Assembly (NCBI RefSeq): GCF_019393635.1
Contig: NC_057865.1
Coordinates: forward strand, 296,437,385 to 296,501,384
Source of the DNA: Dromiciops gliroides
Taxonomy: Eukaryota > Chordata > Mammalia > Microbiotheria > Microbiotheriidae
DNA: 64,000 nucleotides
Direction of reading: 5' to 3'
Numbering within the stretch: the stretch's first letter is position 1; every line of letters starts with the position of its first letter. This document shows, piece after piece, positions 1 through 27,450 of the stretch. The notes beneath the pieces were generated by a model. The model saw only the letters and a program-made list of their open reading frames with translations, searched no databases and was not told the origin of the DNA. The position numbers and the translations under genes were made by a program.

Positions 1-1026
1 AGGAGCCATTGGGGAAAGTTCTGAGACAGGCCCATGTAAGGACAAACTGACCAAGACTAAGTCTGTTTTCGTGAAATGTGTGTTTCCAACCAATGGAACA
101 AGTGGACTCTGTGTATATTTTGTCTGTGTAGCTGATGTGAACTCCATGTGGGCAGGGACCCTTTCTAGTTTTGTCTGTATCCTCAGCGCCTGGCCCATAG
201 TAGGTGTTCAATAAATGCTTGTTGATTGATTGGGGAGTTGTTTGAAAATTTAGGGGAAAGCTTCCTAACGACATGAGCTGTCCAGGAGTTCGAGAGAATC
301 AAGGGCTCCCCTTGAGACCTGTAGGGATGGTGAGCTTAGTTCAGGGAGAAGCCAGCCTTCAGAAGGGGAAAGAAACCTGGCTTTTCCCTGAAGCTCTGTC
401 ACCCACTCACTGTGCCCTTGAGAAAGCTCCCTTCCCTCTTTGGGCCCCACTGTCCTCTGGAGACGGGGATTGGACTGAGGATCTCTGGGCAGGAAATCCC
501 CTCTTGAGAGAAGGGGGCTGGGCTCCTATCCCTCAGAGAGATGGAAGGTCAGAACCCAGTTTGAAGTTTGAAGGTTCTGATCCAGCAGGGAGGTAGGAGG
601 GATGGGGTGAGGGCTCCAAAGCATGGCCAGGGGCCAGAGCCAGCAGACAAAGGAAGCTTGGAAGGAGCCAGATTGTGTTCGGAGAGCCTTGAATGTCAGG
701 CTGACACAGCAGTTTACAGAAACCAACGGAGAACAGCATCGCTCTGGCTGTGTTTAAGGCCCAGTCATGCTGGCTCCTCCAGCCAACCCTTCCTCGCTCC
801 TCTGGTCCCCAAACACTACTGAGAGTAGACAGAGTGAGAGGGAACGACCTGCCCACGGCTTCCCCAAATAATCTGTAAATCAGATAACAAGGGGGAAAGA
901 TTAGGGCAGGACACTCTCCCTTGAAACCTGTGGGGCTGAGGGACTTAGGTCCCCAGTCCTGTGCTGCCCCCCACACGCTGAAGGCTTTTTAGGAGAGCGG
1001 TAACATGGTTAGAATTGTGCCTAAGT
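1..1026. other. Intergenic sequence upstream of MAPK12, left edge
   Basis: No exon is recognisable. By synteny with other mammals the MAPK11 3' end should lie to the left, but nothing here can be tied to it. About 150-231 reads like the conserved 3' tail of an L2 or THER1-type retroposon on the + strand (the phrase 'catagtaggtgttcaataaa' followed by tgcttgttgattga). The rest, 240-1026, holds only short frames without family resemblance. Confidence 0.5.
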
Positions 1027-1180
1027 CGGGACAGCTGGGTGGTGCAGTGGATAGAGCACTGGCCCTGGATTCAGGAGTACTTGAGTTCAAATCCGACCTC
1101 AGACACTTGACACTTACTAGCTGTGTGACCCTGGGCAAGTCTCTTAACCCCCACTGACCCGCAAAAAAAAAAAAAAAAAA
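1027..1180 (+). repeat. Marsupial tRNA-derived SINE (WSINE1-like)
   Basis: Typical head (gacagctgggtggtgcagtg), internal tRNA-like promoter segment (gagttcaaatccgacctcag), the conserved 'ctagctgtgtgaccctgggc' block and a poly(A) tail. It is flanked by a target-site duplication (agaattgtgcct / gaattgtgcct), so the insertion is complete. Confidence 0.9.
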
Positions 1181-2048
1181 GAATTGTGCCTGAGCAAGAT
1201 TATAAAGATTTGTGGAAGGTGGAGCAGAAAGGCAAAAACCGGAAGTAAGGGGAGGAATTTGTGACAGTCTAGATGAGTGAGTCCAATTTAGGGTTGTGGT
1301 TGAATGAGTGGAGAAGAGACTTGGGAATTAGATTGAATCGGATGGGGGTGGGGGGAGGGGGGAGCGAGAGGGACGAGTGACAAAGTGTCAGAGCAGAAAG
1401 GGTCTGTCCTGGGTGACAGCAGGTGCTTCCCTTCGCCCTGGGCAACAGGTCATCGTGCAAACTCTACCCGAAGATTTCCTATGAGGGCAACCCCCCTGCC
1501 CATCCCACCTTTGGATAGATAGCCCTGACATCACCTGCCCCTGAAACTTCCACCTACTGCTCCTATTTCGGTCCTTTGGAGCCCAAGCTGAAGCCACCTA
1601 ATTTTTCCTCCATCTAATACTTGGGATTTACCTCCAGATACTTGAGGGAAGCTCAAATGTCCCTTGTCTCCTTTTTTGCCAGGCTAAAGGATGACTCAGG
1701 TTCTAAACCTTAGTGACTTGGAGGTGGATGTTAGCCTTCACAGAAATAAAAGAGTTGACCGTTTGGGGAGAGGCTTAGATGAGTTAAGTAAATTAATTAA
1801 ACAGAATTAATTGATTTGTTCATTTTTAAAATAACAAACACAAGGCCATCTGATGCTTTATATCAATTGTCATTGCTAGATTATTGTCCTTCTACAAGCC
1901 CTAAAATGTAAGAATCTTCCAAGGCTCTGAACCCCACGGGTTCTTTTCTCTTCTTTCTACTCTCCCTTGGTAATTTTAATTCCCATAGATTTATTTTTCA
2001 TCTCTATGTAGATGATCCCCAAATCTATACATGGAGCCCTTAATTTCT

Positions 2049-2051
<3 letters not shown>

Positions 2052-2123
<72 letters not shown>

Positions 2124-2134
2124 CCTCTCTCTCT
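2052..2134. repeat. (CT)n microsatellite
   Basis: About 80 bases of almost uninterrupted CT dinucleotides with one CCCC interruption. It creates a spurious Ser-Leu reading frame. Confidence 0.95.
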
Positions 2135-2267
2135 TCACATCACCAACTGCTGCCTGCTGGACAGCTCCACCTGGACATACCTCTGAACTCAACACATCCA
2201 CCCTATGATTTAGTATGAGGCTGTGATCGATCGCTGTATCTAAGCATTTAAAGGGCGGTCATGTGGA

Positions 2268-2520
2268 GGAGGGGATTTGCCTGGTTCTGCTTGGCCCCAG
2301 AGGACAGGACCAGGATTTTACAGCAAATTAAGGCAGACCTTTCTAACAAAGAAAATTGCTTCACCAAAGTAGAATGTGCTGCAGGAAGAGGGAGAGAGCC
2401 GCCCATCACCAGGAACCTTCAAAGAGGGGGATGACCCCCTTTGGCGCAGGGGGTCAAGGGCACTCCTTTATAACACAAATGTTCTCTCAGATCCCTTCCT
2501 GCTTTAAGATCCTGTGGATT
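2268..2520 (+). repeat. L3 (CR1-clade) LINE 3'-end remnant
   Basis: Contains the worn sequence order of the CR1/L3 3' end: 'gttctgcttggccccagagg', then a stretch matching 'gtagaatgtgctgcaggaag', then 'gatcccttcctgc'. Strongly diverged, hence old. Confidence 0.55.
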
Positions 2521-3655
2521 TGTGAAAAGGTGCCTGTGATCAACTTGGGGCAAGGGACAAAGTTCAGATACAGGGGGGACCCTTTCTTAGAACTGACAGT
2601 GAAGTAGGGGGACCCCTGGCTGGGGTGTACTGGTAAAGGGTTAACAATCAGCTTGAAGGGAAAAAACTACACCTGACCTGCTTTTAAGTTTCACCTCTAT
2701 CACTTTCTTATGCCTAGACAATCAACAGAACAAATCAAGCCCTGATTTATAGCATTTGCTGATTTCTGAGGCATGAATGTTCACAATGAAAATTTAACAA
2801 CCAGCTCTCCCTAGTTGGTCCAACCTGGCTAGAGAGAGATAGATGGTGGCCTGGATCACTGGCTAGGACAGACCCCTAAATATCTTAAAAAGGTGGAGGC
2901 AGGGTGCTGAGATCCAAAGGAGATGATTAAGGAGACTTGGGGGCCTGAGGAGTATGACTCGTCAGTTGGAAATTATAAAGGGCAGAGTGGATAGCTGGCA
3001 AAGCAAGGCTGGAGCTCAGGGAATATTGGGGCCAGAGATCAGAGGTGTAAGAGACATCTGTGCAGAAATGAAAATTGGCCAGCGGCAGCAAGAAGATCAT
3101 CTGAGAGGAAAAGCTCAAGCCTAGGGGACCCACCACAACATGCACCTGGGAAACCAAGAGACCAAGCAGGAGCTGTCTGCTAGGCAGGAGGGGAGCCAGA
3201 GAGGGCAGGCCCAGAGATAATTAAGGCAAAAAAACAGACAGCGTAGGCAGTAGCACAGAGGCTGGAACTGAAGTGACGTGTTGACAGACCTAGGGCTGTA
3301 GGTTAGAGGTTGTAGGCAACCTTAGATTTCACAGCCAATTCCAAGCCCCGGGCTCCCCAAACTTTCCAGGGCTGCTTGGGCCAGAGATGTACTAACAGTG
3401 AGGGAGCAAAGAAAGCTCTTTTCTCCTGGAAAGAGGGCTGGGCACAGGAGACCAATTCTAGCCGAGTGAACTCTGATAGAGCCCCCCTCACTCCCAGACA
3501 GACTCAATTTCCCTGCTTAATATAATGGAGATAACTACTCCACGGGCTTCTGGTGAGGGAAGCACTTTGTAACTCTTAACATGCAAGAGGATGTTGTCTA
3601 ATAAAGCTCCAGAGACTTGGGCCCTGCTTTCTCCCTACCCCTACCCGAGTCCCCT
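2521..3655. other. Intergenic DNA, no recognised feature
   Basis: No exon, RNA gene or known repeat recognised. Base composition is mixed and the open frames are short. Confidence 0.4.
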
Positions 3656-3659
3656 TGGG

Positions 3660-3790
3660 AGCTAATGCCAGAGGAAGAGGAGGGGAGGGCAGGGCAGGGC
3701 TGGAAAGAGAAGGAAAGGGAAAAGAGACGGGGACGGGAAAGGGAGGGGGAAGGGAAGGAAAGGAAAGAGAGGGGAGGGGAGGGAATACAG
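3660..3790. repeat. Purine-rich (GGA/GAA) low-complexity tract
   Basis: About 130 bases almost entirely A and G on the + strand, lying 0.75-0.9 kb upstream of the MAPK12 start codon. Frames through it on either strand are composition artefacts. Confidence 0.8.
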
Positions 3791-4189
3791 GGGTGGCGCC
3801 TCCCCACTGCCCCCCCCCTCCCCACAGCAGGTAGCTGGGATTGCTTCCCAGGGGAAGAGGAGGAAGGGCCGGGGTCACGTGGGGCCCCACTGCCTGCGGA
3901 TCAACAGAGGCTTAGAGAGCCCGGGGTCTGAGGGGAAAAGAGACACAAAGAGAGTCCGAGACTAGGAAAAGGAGAGCGATTGAGAGCGAGAGCGAGAGAG
4001 CCAGCGAGCATCAGACAGTTAAAGACAGAGGCAGGCAGAGAGAGAAAGCTACAGAGATCAGAGGAGAAGGGTGACGCACAGAGACAGAGAGACAGAGATA
4101 AGAGATCGAGTCAGAGAAAGAAAGCACCAGAGGCTGAGGACAGAAAGAGAAAGTATCAGAGAGCTAGTCCAAAAGGAAAGCAGAGAAAG

Positions 4190-4192
<3 letters not shown>

Positions 4193-4252
<60 letters not shown>
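4193..4252. repeat. (GA)n microsatellite upstream of MAPK12
   Basis: About 60 bases of GA dinucleotides inside a longer purine-rich stretch (about 3960-4290), ending some 280 bases before the MAPK12 ATG. It may lie in the promoter or in the 5' untranslated region. GA tracts of this kind can bind GAGA-type factors, but that is inference. Confidence 0.9.
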
Positions 4253-4255
<3 letters not shown>

Positions 4256-4259
4256 AAAG

Positions 4260-4533
4260 ACGTGCAAGGGGAAGAGAAGAGAGCGCCCGGGATAGAGTGG
4301 GAGAGTAGCCCCCTTCACTTTCGGGGGCCCAGGGCGGGGTTACGGAGGGGGAGGCAGCTCCAACCTCTTGCCTCTCCCGGGTAGGGGGAATACCCTGGCG
4401 GGTCAACCCTTTGTGGGAGTGTAGTGTTTGTGTATGTGTATGTGTGCATGCGCGCGCGTGTGTCCGAAAGTGAGTGTGAGTGCGTGTGAGCACAGGGGGT
4501 CGGCGACCTCCGCGCCACCTCTCTCCGGCCGCC
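4260..4533 (+). promoter_or_regulatory. MAPK12: MAPK12 proximal promoter / 5' leader (approximate)
   Basis: GC-rich segment with a short alternating TG/CG run (about 4425-4465) directly before the MAPK12 ATG. The ATG sits in a good Kozak context (gccgccATGa). No TATA box is evident and the transcription start cannot be read from the sequence, so the borders are estimates. Confidence 0.4.
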
Positions 4534-21061
<16,528 letters not shown>

Positions 21062-21620
21062 TCCCATGTGGAGATGAAAAGGGGGTCCCTCAGATCCAGG
21101 CCAATAGGAAGCCTTGTGGGAACCACTCACTGGTTTAAGGTGGGGCTGGGCACCAGCAGTGAGTGCCTCCTGGGGTGACTCTGGAGGGGCTCAGCTGGCA
21201 GTAACCCCCACGATGACTTTGGGATTGGGGGCAGGGATCTCTTAGGGTTCTCAATGTCCCTCCCTCAGGGCTAGAATTCCCCACCCCCATTTGGAAGGAG
21301 AGGGGCAGGCAGGACCCCAGAGACGATTTGAGGAGACACCCTGCTAGACTGCAGCACCCCCCCCTCCTCCCCCCCCAGCCAGAAGCCTTAGGCCCTGCCT
21401 CTGGTCTGAGGTGGCCGATGGTGATGATTGTGCTCTGTCTCAGTTGATGTCCAGCCCTCTCCTCTTCATTCACCCCCTGCCCCCTGACGCCTGTGGCGTT
21501 TGAGCTGCAGGGGCTGTGGTGGGCAGTTGTGACTCAGGGACAGCATCCCTCTTTACCCCCATATGTAAATAAAGACTCCTGGCATGTGTCTGCAAGGAGA
21601 ATAAACTGTTTTGTAACATC
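21062..21620 (+). promoter_or_regulatory. MAPK12: MAPK12 3' untranslated region with two poly(A) signals
   Basis: After the TGA at 21059-21061 there are AATAAA hexamers at 21568-21573 and 21600-21605, so the 3' UTR is probably about 0.53-0.56 kb long. The next features downstream are intergenic. Confidence 0.75.
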
Positions 21621-22141
21621 CTGGTCTTTGGGGGGAGGGAGAGTCTTGCTTCTAACCTCCCCCCAAATAATGTGTGTTTCTTGTTCTAGCCCAATTATGG
21701 AGGGGGTCAGGGTGGGTAGGATGGCCCCTGAAGGCCTCCTGCTGAGAAGGACCATGAAAAGGAGCCCCCCATTCTGTGGGGTGGGATTGAGGCCACTTCT
21801 GTAACCCAGAAAGGATTGGGGAGACCTGAGCGGGGAATTCAGAACCTCGAACCCAGACCTGAGGACTCTGGGGCTTGTGGCTTTTCCCCAGGGCCAGTGG
21901 GAGGCCTCCAGGAGCCTGAGCTCTGGCTCCAGCTTGGGCAGGTGCTAAGACTGGGTGGAAGAAAACAGGGTACATCTGGGTTTGGGGCTGGAGTCAGCAT
22001 CCAGCTGGGGCCAGGCCAGATTCTTGACTCCTGGAACCCTGTGACATCAGGACCACAAGGGCCTCAGAGCCCAGAGCCCCCCAAGGACCTGAAAAGAGAG
22101 TACTTTGCAAAATGACTTTTTTTTCCTGGACTCCGAAGCCT

Positions 22142-22450
22142 TTATTTCTTAGGTCTGGCTCCTTTAGGAACCAGCTGCATAACTTTGAGCAGATCAGTTT
22201 CTTTGGATCTCAAGGCCCCTGGGCTCCAGGGGGGCTCACCTTGCAGGGAGGTGGGCACACTGCTGCTGTCTAGGATGCTGAAGCCCCTGTCATTCTCAGT
22301 GCCCATGATCTCCCTCTCCTGCTGGGCTAGGAAGGCTGCGACCAGATCTTCCTGGCTGCTGCCGCTGCTTACCACCCTGTAACCTACTGTGGGATCCCCC
22401 AGGGCAGGGGCCGGAGTGGCAGCCTCCCCAAATGGGTCTACCTCAGCCAT
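22142..22450 (-). CDS. Clathrin light chain A-like N-terminal open frame (retrocopy or undescribed gene)
   Basis: A 102-residue frame starting MAEVDPFG, which parallels the start of clathrin light chain A (MAELDPFG). Residues 38-59 (EDLVAAFLAQQEREIMGTEN plus DR) match about 16 of 22 positions of the invariant light-chain segment, followed by an F-ILD motif and a GEPP-like motif. The acidic EED before the segment, which regulates clathrin assembly, reads QED here. After about residue 80 the resemblance ends; the last 22 residues are Lys-rich and unrelated. The heavy-chain-binding helix and C-terminus of light chains are absent. The stop codon overlaps a poly(A) signal (AAATAAA), and an A8 run follows about 16 bases later, which resembles a retrocopy tail. 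A good splice-donor-like CAAG|GTGAGC occurs at 22239. No interruption within the homologous part despite roughly half of the residues differing. Not expected here from human synteny. Could be a truncated retrocopy, a relic exon or an expressed small gene. Confidence 0.5.
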   Translation of the reverse strand: MAEVDPFGEAATPAPALGDPTVGYRVVSSGSSQEDLVAAFLAQQEREIMGTENDRGFSILDSSSVPTSLQGEPPWSPGALRSKETDLLKVMQLVPKGARPKK

Positions 22451-22560
22451 GGCACACAGTGCCAGAGTGGGTGGGTGGGCAGGCAAGCAGGGAGCAGGAC
22501 TGGGGAAGGGATGGAGGTCAGCAGCCACTGTGGTAGTGGTAGTGGGGGGCCCAAAACTAC

Positions 22561-22710
22561 TTTTTTTGTGTGTGTGAGGCAGTTGGGGTTAAGTGACTTG
22601 CCCAGGGTCACACAGCTAGTAAGTGTGTAAAGTGTCTGAGGCCGAATTTGAACTCAGGTCCTCCTGAATCCAGGGCCAGTGCTTTATCCACTGCGCCACC
22701 TAGCTGCCCC
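22561..22710 (-). repeat. WSINE1-like SINE upstream of the clathrin-like frame
   Basis: Reverse copy flanked by ccaaaactactttt duplications. It ends about 110 bases upstream (on the minus strand) of the clathrin-like ATG, so any promoter for that frame would have to lie in those 110 bases or in the SINE. Confidence 0.9.
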
Positions 22711-22854
22711 CAAAACTACTTTTAAAGACAAATTCAGCTGGGCTGGAGAGAATGCAAGGCCTGGGGAGGCCGGAGGGGAAACACCTGGAGATTGAGGGAC
22801 ATTGATGGCTTTGAGTCCCGTATAGACTGTCAGGTAGGACAGGGCTCAGCCTTG

Positions 22855-23110
22855 TTTACTCTGGCCGCACACAACAGAGGTAGGAACAATGGGGAGAAGT
22901 AACAGTTGAGGTTGGCAGTCAGGAAAGCCTTCCTGGGTGTCTCAAAGTGGAATTGACTGCCTGAGAGCAGATGGGTGAGTTGGGGCTTCCCCCCGACTGT
23001 GGGGGGGTTCAGTCAGGGGCTGGAAGACCACCTGTTGGGGAGGGGGGCTGGTGTTAGGGCATTGGCTTAGACTAGACCCCTTCTCCCCATCTATTACTCT
23101 GTGACTCTGA
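22855..23110 (+). repeat. L3 (CR1-clade) LINE 3'-end remnant
   Basis: Contains 'tcaaagtggaattgactgcc', 'ggctggaagaccacctgttg' and 'tctattactctgtgactctg' in the order typical of the CR1/L3 3' end. Confidence 0.65.
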
Positions 23111-23211
23111 CCCACAAGGCTGCTGGGCTATGGTAGAACCTGGGCAGAGTTTACTCTACCGCGTGCCCACCCCGCATCTGGTAGCTTCCTATTTCATCTA
23201 ATCCTTATTTT

Positions 23212-23455
23212 CTGTTGTTGAGTTTCAGTCGTGTCTGACTCTCCGTGACCCCATTTGGGGTTTTCTCGGCAAAGATCCTGGAGTACTTTGCTATTTCCTT
23301 CTCCAGTCCATTTTACAGATGAGGGAACTGAGGCAAACAGGGTGTGGTGACTTGCCCAGGGTCACACAGCCAGCAAGTATCTGAGGCTAGATTTGAACTC
23401 AGGAAGAGGAGCCTTCAGAGCTCTACCCACTGTGCCGCCTCTCTGCTGAATTCTT
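23212..23455 (-). repeat. Long MAR1-type SINE
   Basis: Starts 'ctgttgttgagtttcagtcg', followed by 'gaccccatttggggttttct' and the common 'cagggtcacacagccagcaa' block. Confidence 0.85.
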
Positions 23456-23489
23456 GCTAACTCCATGCTATGCTTAGGAACATACCTTT

Positions 23490-23700
23490 AGAGGTGGGGG
23501 GGGGCCTTGAAGGCCATCAGATCCAACCCCCTCATTTTACAGATAAAGAAGCTGAGGCAGACAGGAGTTAATGACTTGTCCAGGGTCACACAGCTAGTAA
23601 GGAGATGATTTTCCTGCCTCTAACTGAAGACCTCCAGTGGGGAGGGGAGCCCCCTAGCCCTCCCACCTTCTCTGGCAGCCCGTTCCACTTTGGGAGACAA
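23490..23700 (-). repeat. MIR/L3-like remnant
   Basis: Reads 'ccccctcattttacagataa', 'gtccagggtcacacagctag', then an L3-like end, all in reverse orientation. Confidence 0.5.
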
Positions 23701-23782
23701 GATCTGATCCCAGGTCTTTCTGCTGGTACTCTACACCACTCAGCCTCTCAGTTACTTTAGGCCCTGAGCTCCTCAGTTGACC

Positions 23783-24003
23783 TAGTGGATAGATCTATGC
23801 ACTTGAGTTCAAGTGTAGCCTCCAACACTTGCAGGCTGTGGGACCCTGGGCAAGTCACTTTACCTCCCTCTGCCTCAGTTTCTTCATTTGTAAAATGGGG
23901 ATGATAATAATAGCACTTCCTTGCCAGGGTGATGGTAAGGCTGCAATGAGTGAATAAGCATTTGGTAAACCATTAAACATCCTATCAGTGTTGGCTATAA
24001 ATA
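23783..24003 (+). repeat. MIR-type SINE
   Basis: Head 'gacctagtggatagatctat', 'ctgtgggaccctgggcaagt', 'cagtttcttcatttgtaaaa' and a tail with an AT-rich L2-like end. Confidence 0.7.
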
Positions 24004-24604
24004 CCAGTGCCTTGGCACAGCAAACCAGCCACCTAGCCATTATGGCTTTATCCAAACCGACTTAGGCCAACCCCCTTATCTGACAGAGGAGGAAGCCAGC
24101 CTAGGAGGACAAGTGACCATCCCAAGGTCATAGGCAAAGTCATTGTCAGAGCTGAGACAAAAATTCAGATCCCCAGACTCTGCCTCCTGTGTAGCCATCT
24201 GTAAATGGAGATAAGAGCAGCCCTGGCCGACACCCCAGGGAGTCGCTCAGTGCTTCAGCGGGAGGTATCAGCCTGGGTCTGCCGATACACCCTGGCCCCC
24301 CTCACTGTAAAGCATGGGATGGGTGTTTCCCAACAGCCTTCTGTTCCCACAAAGGATGTCACACCACAACCATTGAGCAGAGCGGGCTGGTGGTGATTAC
24401 TAAAAATAGTTTGATCGGGCCTGGTAGGGTATGTTCACGGCCTTCTTAACAGGAAGGAAGGCTGGGCTTGTCTTCTTCCCAGAACACCACTGGCTCCTAC
24501 TGACCATGTCTGACCAAAGCTCAACTGCGCCCCCTTGTGAGCTCTGCTTCCCTTGTTAGAGACCTAATGACAGCATTCTTTAGAATTGGCTTTTTTTGCT
24601 TGGC

Positions 24605-25860
24605 ATCACTCCAGGGCAATCAATAAACATTTATTAAGCACCTACTATGTACCAGGCACTGTGCTCAACACTGAAGATACAATGAGAGTAAAAAGACAGT
24701 GTACGCTTTCAAGGAGCTTACAGTCTAATGAGGGAGACAACATGCCAACAAATTTAGACAAAACCAGCCACATCCAAGATGAATAGGAGATAATTAACAG
24801 AGGGAAGACACTGGAATTAAGAGGGGTGGGGAAGGCTTTTTATAGAAGGTGGAATTTTAGTTAGGCCTTATAGGAAGCCAGGGAGGTCAGTAGTTGGAGA
24901 GAAGAGAGAGCAGTCCAGGCATTGGCAACAGCCAGAGAGAATGTCCAGCACCGAAAGATGAAATGTTGTGTTTGTGCAACACGTGACACGAGGCAGGGTA
25001 ATGTGCAAGGAGACTGGAAGAAAGATTATAAAGGGCTTTGAATGCCAAACCCAACAGTTTTTACTTGATCCCGAGGCCATAGGGAGCCACTGGGGTTACT
25101 TGAGTAGGAAGGTGAAAAAGTCAGGCACTTTAGGAAAATCACTTTAGTGAATAGAGGGTGGACTAGAGGAGGGAGAGACTTGAGGCAGGCAGAACCCCCC
25201 CCCCCCCAGCAGCTATTGTAATAGTCCAGGCGTGAGGTAGTGAGAGCCTGTGAGGGGGAAGGGAGGAGCAGGGTCAGAGAACAAAAGGGGGCGTATTCAA
25301 GAGACGGAGTTGAGATGGACAGGTTTTGGCCACAACTTGGATACCGGGGTGAGAGGTGGTGAGAAGTCAGGGATGGTCCCTAGGCCAGGGGCCTGAGAAC
25401 TCTGAGGATGATGCTACCTTCTACAGTGACAGGGGAGTTAGGAGAAAGGGTGGGTCTGGGGGGAAAGTGAATGAGTTCTGTGTGGACTGGTTGAATTTCA
25501 GAGGTCTACTGGACATCTGGTTCAAGATGTCTGCGAGGAAGGTGTAGATATGGGACTGGAGGTGGGCAGAGATTGGGGCAGAGCAGGTAGCACAGAGCTG
25601 GTCGTGAAGTCCATGGGGGAGGAGGAGACCAGCCAGTGAAGTACGATCCAGGGAGAAGAGAAGACAGAGCCGAGGTTCTAGGAAGCAGAAACTCGGAATG
25701 ACGTTGTCCAGGCATGAATGAAAAGGTTACTGTTAAGCATTTGTCTACCGATCATTAAACTAAGAGTTGGGGATCCCAGGAGAAAAGTGAGGCCGTCCTT
25801 CTCTCAAGTTGCTCATATCCTAATAGAGGAGATGACAAAATGGAAAGATAGAAACCCATT
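24605..25860 (-). repeat. L2 (CR1-clade) LINE fragment, about 1.2 kb
   Basis: Begins on the + strand with the reverse L2 3' end ('aataaacatttattaagcac' 'ctactatgtaccaggcactg') and continues with 'aaggagcttacagtctaatg', 'gagccactggggttacttga' and 'ctattgtaatagtccaggcg', segments of the L2 3' region and reverse-transcriptase frame read in reverse. Many stops and indels; ancient. Confidence 0.7.
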
Positions 25861-26159
25861 CAAGATAATGCCAGGCAGGCTCCCTGGGCTTGGGGCAGCA
25901 GCAGCAGCAGACAAGGGGGTGGGGGAGGACACAGCACCTTCCTGAGCCACCTCCCTTTCTCCTCAGGCCCCCTGGGGTGAACAGTTGGGAAGCTGAAGGG
26001 GAGCTCCAGGCTTCTGTGAGGGCTCAGTCTCCATCTCTTGGGCTGGGAAGGGGGTACAAACACCTTTGCAGGGCTTCCGGCCCATGGTGGCCATCCTAGG
26101 ATTGGAGGGGGGTGAAGGGAGCAAGAGAGGGGGGGTTGGGGGGAGGGAGAGCGAGCGCG

Positions 26160-26163
26160 CGTG

Positions 26164-26202
<39 letters not shown>
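26160..26202. repeat. (GT)n microsatellite
   Basis: About 40 bases of GT dinucleotides about 0.4-0.8 kb before the CpG-rich HDAC10 promoter block. Confidence 0.95.
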
Positions 26203-26203
<1 letters not shown>

Positions 26204-26599
26204 TGTCTCTGGCCTGGCCTGGTGATTTGTTATTTAAACAATGGGTGGGAATTCATCCAGGAGAATTCTCTTATTTTAGGGAGGAGGAAGCTGTCCCCAG
26301 GATCGGGGAAGAGGTGCACGAACCCGGCCAAGGGGCAGGTCAAAGGCCAGGCAGCCTGGGTGAGCTTTGAGCCTCACAGCTTCTTATCTCCTCCCTCCTT
26401 GGCTCTCCCCTATTTGAAGTCACTGAGAAGAGGAACCCGCCTTGCTGCGCTCGGTCCCGGAGGACAAAACCAGGACCAATGAGGGGAAATTAGGATCCGT
26501 GGCGGGAAAACGCTGCTAAGGATGATCCCAGGTGTCCCAAAGGGGAACGGGCTGCTCCGGAGATAGTGAGCCCCTCCCCCCTCCCCTTTGGAGCTTCTT

Positions 26600-27260
26600 A
26601 AGCGAAGGCAGGACTTGGTACCGTTTGAAGTCTGGGGCGGGGGGGCGGGGTGTTGGGGCTTGCACGTTCAGATCCAGCCGAGTCTGGGAGGACAGACTGG
26701 GTCAAGAGCAGACCCGTGGTCTCTCTTGGGTCCGCACCAGATCTGGCCTGAGGCCCCAGATTGTCAGGTGCCTCCCGCGTGGGAGGCACGGGCTGGGGAG
26801 AAGGGCCCTAGGGGTGGAAAGCATGGATGTCTCAGCGATGTAACAGGCCAGCCCTGCGGGAGCCCCAGCGTCGAGAGAGGCGGGTCAGGGAGGGGCCAGG
26901 TCCAGGACCCAGGGGTGGGGCCCGCCCGGGGGCGTGACCAGGCAGCGCCCCCGCCCTGGGGGCGTGACCAGGCAGCGGAGGTGTGGCCGGAGGTGGGCCG
27001 GCCGGGGAGGAGCCTGCGGCCACCGCGGTGGAAGAAGGATCCGGAAGAGGTGTCCCGCGTGGCGTCGGGCCGGGTGTCTGGGTCCTTAGGGAGCCCACTC
27101 GGAGGCTGGAGCCTCCTCCCGCGCACCCCATCCTGTTTCATTCTTCTTCTTGCGCGCTGATGCGGGGAGGGTGGGAGGCCGGGAGAACCCGGCGCCTGAG
27201 GTCGTCCACTGCCCGAGGTCGTTCGCGGATTGCTCCCCTGGCAGAGGGTTGAGGGGAGGA
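26600..27260 (+). promoter_or_regulatory. HDAC10: CpG-rich block, probable HDAC10 promoter
   Basis: The densest CpG stretch between MAPK12 and HDAC10. It contains a perfect 20-base direct repeat (gggggcgtgaccaggcagcg at 26928-26947 and 26958-26977, period 30) and a 9-base inverted repeat with a 4-base loop (26768-26776 / 26781-26789). HDAC10 coding begins 0.85 kb downstream, just after what looks like a splice acceptor (cctcccagcag, ending 28096). That suggests a non-coding first exon inside this block; its donor cannot be fixed. Confidence 0.55.
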
Positions 27261-27327
27261 GGGAGGACCTTCCCGCTGGATCTGTTGCCCCCACCCCATC
27301 CTAACCCAGCCTCAGGCCCTGCCCTCC

Positions 27328-27450
27328 ATCCGTCCATCCGTCCATCCCTCCATCCATCCCTCCATCCATCTCTCCATCCATCTCTCCTTCCTTCCTTCTC
27401 CTTCCCTCCCTCCCTCCTTCCCTCCTTCCCTCCATCCATCCATCCATCCT
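27328..27450. repeat. (CCAT)n / pyrimidine tetranucleotide repeat
   Basis: Imperfect CATC/CCTT units over about 120 bases between the CpG block and the HDAC10 start codon. Confidence 0.9.

Noticed and set aside
1027-1180. tRNA gene-like A/B box sequence, repeated in many places
   Set aside because: These are the tRNA-derived heads of SINEs with poly(A) tails and target duplications; no cloverleaf gene was recognised.
3980-4384. 134-codon Arg/Glu/Lys-rich + strand frame upstream of MAPK12
   Set aside because: Product of the purine-rich tract and (GA)n repeat; no ATG context or homology supports it.
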